From the NCBI GenBank assembly GCA_030529205.1, contig JAUMXJ010000065.1, positions 323-6,294 on the forward strand: a stretch of DNA of 5,972 nucleotides. The letters run 5' to 3'. The notes beneath the pieces were generated by a model. The model was given only the letters and a program-made list of their open reading frames with translations. It searched no databases and had not been told where the DNA came from. This DNA is from Bacillota bacterium (GTDB lineage Bacteria; Bacillota; Clostridia; Peptostreptococcales; Acidaminobacteraceae). Made by a program: the position numbers and the translations under genes. Positions 3,969-5,972 of this stretch are shown piece by piece. Numbering within the stretch: the stretch's first letter is position 1; each line of letters starts with the position of its first letter.

Positions 3969-5972
3969 ATGAAAAATATAGTATTGATAGACGGTTATTC
4001 GCTGATATTTCGGGCATACTATGCCATGCCTTCGCTTGTCTCCTCGGCGGGGACTCCTACGGGAGCGGTGTACGGATTTGCCAATATGTTGATGACGATA
4101 TTGGAAGCACATCCGGATGCGGTCATCGCCGTCGCTTATGACAGAAGCGAGAAGACATTTCGTCATGAGATGTTTTCCGATTATAAGGGCAATCGCAAGG
4201 AGACGGACGAGGATTTGAAGGTGCAGTTCCCCATTGTGCGTGAGATGCTTCAGGCACTGGGAATTCCCGTCATTGAAAAGAGCGGATTTGAGGCGGACGA
4301 TATAATCGGGACTCTGGCGAAAAAAGTGGCGGATGCCGGCGGAAGCGCATATGTCTACACGGGAGACAAGGATTCCCTACAACTCGTGCAATACGGCATC
4401 AAGGTTCACATTACGGTGAAAGGGGTCAGCAATATAGAGGAATACGATGAAGCGAAAGTCTTTGAGAAGATGGGCGTGACATCGTCACAGGTGATTGATT
4501 TCAAATCTTTGCGTGGAGATGCCTCCGACAATATTCCGGGAGCAAAAGGAATCGGAGACAAGACGGCGGTCAAACTTCTCGCGGAATACGGGACGACGGA
4601 AAACATTATTGCGCATGCGGATGAAATCAAGCCCGCTCGGATTTCTTCGATTATTAAAGAATATGTCGATGTAATTCGCATGTCGAAGACTCTCGCGACC
4701 ATTATTCTGGATGTGCCGGTTGCCCCGGAAGAGCTTGAAAAGCGTCAGCCCGATGTGCCTGCTGTGAAGACGATGTTCCGCAATTTGGGCTTTGCGTCTC
4801 TTTTGAAAAAATTGGATCGTTTGACGGGGAATGCGGAATCCGGAGCGGAAGCGAATCCCGATGTCGATTCGAATCGCGGCGGTGTTGCAAAAACCGAACG
4901 GAAATCCGGCGGTAAGACGCAAGGAGAAACATACGGAACGGTCAATTCGTACTCTCCTTTTTTGCCGCAGGATTTTGCTCCGGATACCCAAAAAGCGGAA
5001 AAGGCGCAATTTGTCGATGCCTTTGATTTTTCGGAGCCGTTCACCATGGGGATTGCACTGGAAAAAAATCGGGCATGGGGAGCATTTCGCTATGCTTATT
5101 TTTACCGGGACGGACAGGTCAAGGTGATTCGAGATGAAAGCGCATTTTTGGCATTGAAGGATGTGCTGGAGAACGCGGAGATTGCCAAGTCGGTCTTTTC
5201 ATCGAAGGAGCTGTATCTTTACTGTTTTTCACAGGGAATCAGCCTTGCCGGAGTGGTGCTGGATATTGTGATTGCAGCTTATCTGGCAAATCCGGCGAGA
5301 AAAGCGTACGGACTGCAGGAGATCGCATCGGACTACGGTCTCTCGGTACAGGAGTCCGGGGCGGGGATGCAGTTGTCTCTCTTGGATTCCTATGACGTCG
5401 AAGGGACGGAGAAGGAGGAAGTGCTTGAGCAAGCTGCTGTAACCGCGGCTCTGGCTGAAATTCTGAAGGATGTGCTCGTCGCCGCGGGGCTGAAGACGCT
5501 TTACGACGAGGTGGAGCTGCCTCTGGTCAAGGTGCTTGCCGATATTGAATTTACGGGGTTCTCAATCGACGTCGGCGTCCTGCGTGAGATGGAACATCAG
5601 CTTGCAGCTAAGATTGCGGAATTGGAGAGGCGGATTCATGAACAGGCGGGAGAAGAATTCAATATTTCGTCCCCGAAACAGCTGGGATACATCCTGTTTG
5701 AAAAACTCGGACTGCCGTCGCTGAAGAAGAACAAGACGGGATACTCCACGGACAAGGATGTCTTGGAAAAACTCGGAGAATACTATGAGATTGCAAGGCT
5801 GGTCATCGAGTATCGCAGCTATACCAAGCTGAAGTCGAACTATATCGACTCTTTGATTTCTCTTGAGAGAGAGGGGAAAATTCACACCTCGCTCAATCAG
5901 ACCATTGCAGTGACCGGGCGTCTCAGCTCTACGGAACAGAAACTCCAGAATAATCCGATTCGTATTGAAGAG
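3969..5972 (+). CDS. polA: DNA polymerase I (5' part; truncated by window end)
   Basis: The first 668 residues of Pol I; the full-length family is about 870-930 residues, so most of the palm and fingers lie beyond the window. Residues 1 to about 285 form the 5'-3' nuclease that removes RNA primers and flaps. Its metal-binding acidic residues are in place: Asp8 (LIDGYSL), Asp58, Glu108/Asp110/Asp111 (FEADDIIG), Asp133/Asp135 (TGDKDS) and Asp184/Asp187 (RGDASDNIPG), followed by a helix-hairpin-helix (GAKGIGDKTA). Residues about 286-345 are a polar variable linker. Residues about 350-500 are a 3'-5' exonuclease fold without the DxE motif or the later catalytic Asp residues, so no proofreading, as in Bacillus Pol I. 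The polymerase domain begins near 512 (YDEVELPLVKVLADIEFTG) and reaches TGRLSST (649-655). The start MKNIVLIDGYSL matches the canonical PolA N-terminus, so ATG 3969 is secure despite lacking a ribosome site. Near the end, LQNNPIR differs from the near-invariant LQNIP motif. Confidence 0.97.
   Translation, partial: MKNIVLIDGYSLIFRAYYAMPSLVSSAGTPTGAVYGFANMLMTILEAHPDAVIAVAYDRSEKTFRHEMFSDYKGNRKETDEDLKVQFPIVREMLQALGIPVIEKSGFEADDIIGTLAKKVADAGGSAYVYTGDKDSLQLVQYGIKVHITVKGVSNIEEYDEAKVFEKMGVTSSQVIDFKSLRGDASDNIPGAKGIGDKTAVKLLAEYGTTENIIAHADEIKPARISSIIKEYVDVIRMSKTLATIILDVPVAPEELEKRQPDVPAVKTMFRNLGFASLLKKLDRLTGNAESGAEANPDVDSNRGGVAKTERKSGGKTQGETYGTVNSYSPFLPQDFAPDTQKAEKAQFVDAFDFSEPFTMGIALEKNRAWGAFRYAYFYRDGQVKVIRDESAFLALKDVLENAEIAKSVFSSKELYLYCFSQGISLAGVVLDIVIAAYLANPARKAYGLQEIASDYGLSVQESGAGMQLSLLDSYDVEGTEKEEVLEQAAVTAALAEILKDVLVAAGLKTLYDEVELPLVKVLADIEFTGFSIDVGVLREMEHQLAAKIAELERRIHEQAGEEFNISSPKQLGYILFEKLGLPSLKKNKTGYSTDKDVLEKLGEYYEIARLVIEYRSYTKLKSNYIDSLISLEREGKIHTSLNQTIAVTGRLSSTEQKLQNNPIRIEE

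Noticed and set aside
4865..4876. 12-bp perfect palindrome CGATTCGAATCG
   Set aside because: It lies in the coding sequence of the variable PolA linker, has no second copy or nearby promoter, and can arise by chance. No operator function is supported.
4485..5009. Long open frame on the minus strand opposite polA (also 720-1244 and 1397-2032)
   Set aside because: These are shadows of well-supported + strand genes. Their translations are basic and low in recognisable motifs, with no ribosome sites of note.

Overview
The window looks like chromosomal housekeeping DNA from a low-to-mid GC Gram-positive anaerobe, probably a member of Clostridia (Bacillota). The evidence is a clostridial-type OppF-like ATPase, a DUF3899 membrane protein, an ECF sigma factor paired with a DUF4349-type anti-sigma factor, a DNA polymerase I whose proofreading residues are lost, and Shine-Dalgarno sites close to the GGAGG consensus. 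No species can be named from the sequence alone. All genes are on the + strand. I see no mobile element, tRNA, rRNA or CRISPR array.

Layout: (1) 2-598 is the 3' end of an oligopeptide/dipeptide ABC transporter ATPase. (2) 576-1037 encodes a small three-helix DUF3899 membrane protein that overlaps the ATPase out of frame by 23 nt. A GC-rich hairpin lies inside its 5' coding region, and a strong intrinsic terminator follows it at 1077-1104. (3) 1202-2056 encodes an MscS-type mechanosensitive channel with a plausible vegetative promoter of its own. (4) 2118-3898 is a two-gene operon: an ECF sigma factor and, overlapping it by 4 nt, a membrane protein with an N-terminal cytoplasmic segment, one transmembrane helix, an extracytoplasmic DUF4349 domain and a second transmembrane helix. 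It is very probably the cognate anti-sigma factor. (5) 3917-3952 is a 15-bp terminator hairpin. (6) 3969 to the window end is polA, cut off by the window inside the polymerase domain.

The most interesting signals are regulatory. The sigma gene is preceded by a textbook ECF-type promoter, GGAAC-N16-CGTC, with an almost pure T-tract spacer; this implies autoregulation. The anti-sigma gene has a near-perfect internal Shine-Dalgarno and ATG exactly where the sigma-binding N-terminus ends and before the first membrane helix, so a shorter form lacking that segment could be made. polA has no Shine-Dalgarno but has an extended -10 element (TGTTATAAT) ending 6 nt before its ATG, which predicts a leaderless mRNA. 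A likely working model is an envelope-stress circuit (sigma factor, membrane anti-sigma, possibly the neighbouring osmotic-safety channel) between unrelated transport and DNA-repair genes.
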